From an uncultured Clostridium sp. (lineage in GTDB: Bacteria > Bacillota > Clostridia > Peptostreptococcales > Peptostreptococcaceae): a DNA stretch of 16,776 nucleotides. Of this stretch, positions 15,030-16,776 are shown in pieces (position 1 is the stretch's first letter; each line of letters begins with the position of its first letter). The notes beneath the pieces are model-generated. The model did not search any database. It saw nothing but the letters and a program-made list of their open reading frames with translations, and was not told the DNA's origin. The position numbers were made by a program, and so were the translations under genes. The stretch is taken from the NCBI GenBank assembly GCA_900539645.1, contig UQCY01000027.1, positions 1-16,776 of the forward strand. Direction: 5' to 3'.

Positions 15030-15150
15030 GGATTGAAGTGCATAGACAAAACTCTCTCGACAATCTGGAGACGTGAGGTTAATTTGCAACAGAACTATTT
15101 ACTTGTACACACGTCGAAGCTGGAGAGGAGTTTGTCTATGTCTTCAATCC
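15030..15150 (-). ncRNA. Structured 3'-UTR element, copy D
   Basis: Same architecture read on the minus strand, downstream of the AgrC-like gene. Outer stems are GGATTGAA/TTCAATCC (15030-15037/15143-15150) and CATAGACAAA/TTTGTCTATG (15041-15050/15131-15140). The internal loop has CTCCAG-CTTC (one G fewer than the others) opposite CCAGATTGTCGAG. A shorter inner stem is built on GACGTG/CACGTC. The apical loop carries GTAA...TGTTG, but this part overlaps a segment shared with the pyrR terminator. Its outer stem resembles copy C (TAGACAAA), pointing to duplication with inversion. Confidence 0.72.
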
Positions 15151-15166
15151 CTGAGAGAAATTAACG

Positions 15167-15212
15167 TATAAATTTTGATTTATCCACTATTATACAGATA
15201 GTAAATTTATAA
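15167..15212 (-). repeat. Intergenic repeat M, copy 3
   Basis: On the minus strand it reads TTATAAATTTACTA at one end and GTGGATAAATCAAAATTTA at the other, close to copy 1 in opposite orientation. It lies between the AgrC-side terminator and element D, mirroring the pyrR side. Confidence 0.6.
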
Positions 15213-15221
15213 AAGATTATA

Positions 15222-15256
15222 ATAAGAAAAGAACTGTTGCAATTTATGCAACAGTC
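15222..15256 (-). terminator. Terminator after the AgrC-like gene
   Basis: On the minus strand ACTGTTGCAT pairs with the TGCAACAGTT side (15232-15255), followed by an imperfect T-run (TTCTTTTCTTATT), 13 bases after the stop codon. Confidence 0.7.
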
Positions 15257-15268
15257 CCTCCATTTCCA

Positions 15269-16729
15269 TTAGTTTAAAGGTATTAATATTTTTATCATAA
15301 ATTTATCATCGTCATAGTCTATTACAACATCTCCATCATAAGCTTTTGCAGATGTTTCAATGCTTCTAATTCCAATTCCATGGACAAAGTTATCCTTTTT
15401 CTCTGTAATAAATCTACTTCCTGCTCTTTTTATCTTATTTGTTTTACTGTTTTCACAGTATATTACATAGTACCGTTTTATCTTATACGCCTCAAGTTTA
15501 ATATATTTCTCTCCATTCTCAATCTTTTTGCAAGCTTCAATCGCATTATTTAGCACATTTGAGAAAATATTAGATATATCTGCGTTCTTCATGAAGCTCA
15601 AATCCTTAGAGTTTACATTGGTTTCAAAATTTATACCTTCTTTGATACAAACTTTTTTCTTTTCATTTAAAATTATATCTACTATAGCGTTTCCAGTACT
15701 TTTTACATCGTTGCTGTTATTTAATTGATCCTTCAACTCGTCTATATACTGCCTTGATTCTTCGCTATTTTGATTGAGATTACTTATATTTTCAAGGTGA
15801 TTTTTCATATCGTGGTACAATTTTCTCACCTGCATCTGAGACTCTTCAAGGCTAGAATAGTATTCTTCTTGAAGTTTTATTTTGCTATTCATCAAATCTT
15901 TCTTTGCTCTTTCATCATTTTCCTTTTTAATCATAATAACTAGGTATATTGTCATTATTAGATTTAAGAAAATTAAATCCGGAAGTACCTGTATTTGTAG
16001 TAGATACCTTTCTGATGTTAATAAATCCCTATATATAAAGCCTATTTTACCTATAGAAATTATGTTTAGAAACTCTAAAACAAATAATATTATTACGTTC
16101 ATCAGTAGTATATTTATTCCATATACATATACTCTGTTATTGTTTACCAATTTTTTTATAATCTTTACAATTCCAAGCATTAGTAGAAATACAAGAAAAG
16201 CGATTAATATAACAGAAAAATCAAACCAGTTCCATTCTTGTAAGCTCAATTTTGTGACCATGTCTGAAGAAAGAGAGTCCTTTTTCCAAATTATAAATAG
16301 TATTCTTGGAATTACCACGTCGCATATTAGTGAAAGGTATTTTGTAGTCATTACGAATAAGAAAGCTGATTTTATGCAACTTATATTGTATTCTTTTTTA
16401 TATACCTTTGCTAAAAGTATTAAAAACGGTATATTGAACATCCACCTTACTACCGCATACCCCCTGATTTCCCCCATTGAAAGAAATCTTATCAAGAAAT
16501 CTCTAAATACCATTTTTCTATACGGTATAAAACCACTTCCTGTATATATTTCCCATATTCTGATTTCCCTTACTAGTATGTATGTAATAGCTATCATAAA
16601 AAGCTGCACAGTTATATTTCTTTTTTTAGATATTTGTGAATCTCTTTTATATTCGACTACAGTGTTAAATATGAAAAATATATTAACTACACTAAATAGA
16701 TATATAAATTCTCTAAACATTTTTTCCAC
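15269..16729 (-). CDS. AgrC/GHKL-type sensor histidine kinase
   Basis: Membrane kinase of 486 residues. The N-terminal half (about 1-265) is very hydrophobic, with six or seven helices; a coiled stretch follows, then an atypical H-box LYHDMKNHLENI (phospho-acceptor H306) and a GHKL ATPase domain with N-box NVLNNAIEACKK and G-box HGIGIRSIE. This is the AgrC/ComD/VirS plan, peptide-pheromone receptors that signal to LytTR regulators. The GTG start overlaps the stop of the upstream gene by one base and has AGGCGGTGG at the right distance; ATG 16720 is an alternative. Codon use is mixed for Gln (CAA and CAG), unlike the housekeeping genes. No agrB/agrD is in view, so the ligand is unknown. Confidence 0.88.
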   Translation of the reverse strand: MEKMFREFIYLFSVVNIFFIFNTVVEYKRDSQISKKRNITVQLFMIAITYILVREIRIWEIYTGSGFIPYRKMVFRDFLIRFLSMGEIRGYAVVRWMFNIPFLILLAKVYKKEYNISCIKSAFLFVMTTKYLSLICDVVIPRILFIIWKKDSLSSDMVTKLSLQEWNWFDFSVILIAFLVFLLMLGIVKIIKKLVNNNRVYVYGINILLMNVIILFVLEFLNIISIGKIGFIYRDLLTSERYLLQIQVLPDLIFLNLIMTIYLVIMIKKENDERAKKDLMNSKIKLQEEYYSSLEESQMQVRKLYHDMKNHLENISNLNQNSEESRQYIDELKDQLNNSNDVKSTGNAIVDIILNEKKKVCIKEGINFETNVNSKDLSFMKNADISNIFSNVLNNAIEACKKIENGEKYIKLEAYKIKRYYVIYCENSKTNKIKRAGSRFITEKKDNFVHGIGIRSIETSAKAYDGDVVIDYDDDKFMIKILIPLN

Positions 16730-16776
16730 TAATTACCACCGCCTAAGCGCCAGAAGAACTTTTCTTTGAGATCTTT
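16729..16776 (-). CDS. C-terminal end of a probable LytTR-family response regulator (partial)
   Basis: Fifteen codons and a TAG stop on the minus strand, reading KDLKEKFFWRLGGGN; the rest is beyond the window. KDLKEKFF resembles the last helix of LytTR DNA-binding domains (AgrA/ComE type), whose C-termini often read YLKEVKEAFF or similar. The stop overlaps the GTG of the kinase gene by one base (TAGTG), indicating translational coupling, as expected for a regulator-kinase pair. Identity rests on the short match and the context. Confidence 0.5.
   Translation of the reverse strand, partial: KDLKEKFFWRLGGGN

Noticed and set aside
15882..16769. A 295-codon plus-strand frame opposite the AgrC-like gene
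   Set aside because: Antisense shadow of the hydrophobic half of a well-supported kinase; no promoter or ribosome site fits.

Overview
The window is AT-rich chromosomal DNA from a low-GC Gram-positive anaerobe, most likely a clostridial member of the Bacillota and possibly of the Peptostreptococcaceae type. The basis is strong AGGAGG-type ribosome sites with several TTG/GTG starts, a tryptophan T-box, an FMN riboswitch before an ECF S component, the lspA-rluD-pyrR gene order, and an AgrC/LytTR-type sensor pair. The genus assignment is inference only. Glutamine is written almost only with CAG in the housekeeping genes (12 of 12 codons in trpS, 8 of 8 in the rluD-like gene), against the AT bias.

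Layout. 33-683 encodes thiamine pyrophosphokinase. 862-1624 (minus) is a small two-gene unit, an XRE-type regulator followed by a four-helix membrane protein. 1941-2576 is a HAD phosphatase, facing a PHP-type phosphatase (2805-3635, minus). 3855-7101 holds a possible 36-residue ORF, an OmpR-type response regulator and an 802-residue multi-pass histidine kinase. 7257-7901 is a cyclase/formamidase-family enzyme, facing a CopZ-like metallochaperone (8014-8229, minus) with a CsoR-like operator and a near-consensus promoter. 8386-9344 is an FMN riboswitch, terminator and riboflavin transporter RibU. 9666-9992 (minus) is a YbjQ-family protein. 10125-12189 is a promoter, a Trp T-box, an MTA/SAH nucleosidase gene and trpS. 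12305-12459 (minus) is a predicted orphan small RNA with a perfect consensus promoter. 12597-14632 is lspA-rluD-pyrR. 15269-16776 (minus) is an AgrC-like kinase preceded by the last codons of what looks like its LytTR response regulator.

The most unusual signal is a family of about 120-nt inverted-repeat elements in the gaps between convergent genes (690-812, 9350-9472, 14746-14870, 15030-15150 on the minus strand, and a diverged long version at 2582-2724). Outer and inner stems differ in sequence between copies but keep their pairing. The two strands of an asymmetric internal loop are nearly invariant: CTCCAGGCTTC on the 5' side and GCAGATTGTCG on the 3' side. Most copies also keep GTAA...TGTTG in the apical loop. 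Each copy reads in the same direction as the gene just upstream. These look like structured 3'-UTR RNAs that may also act as terminators. The gap 14633-15268 carries two of them in a large inverted duplication together with terminators and a third type of repeat.

The second strong unannotated signal is the predicted small RNA at 12305-12424. It has three hairpins, a C-rich apical loop, a C-rich linker and a U-rich terminator, and it contains no convincing ORF.
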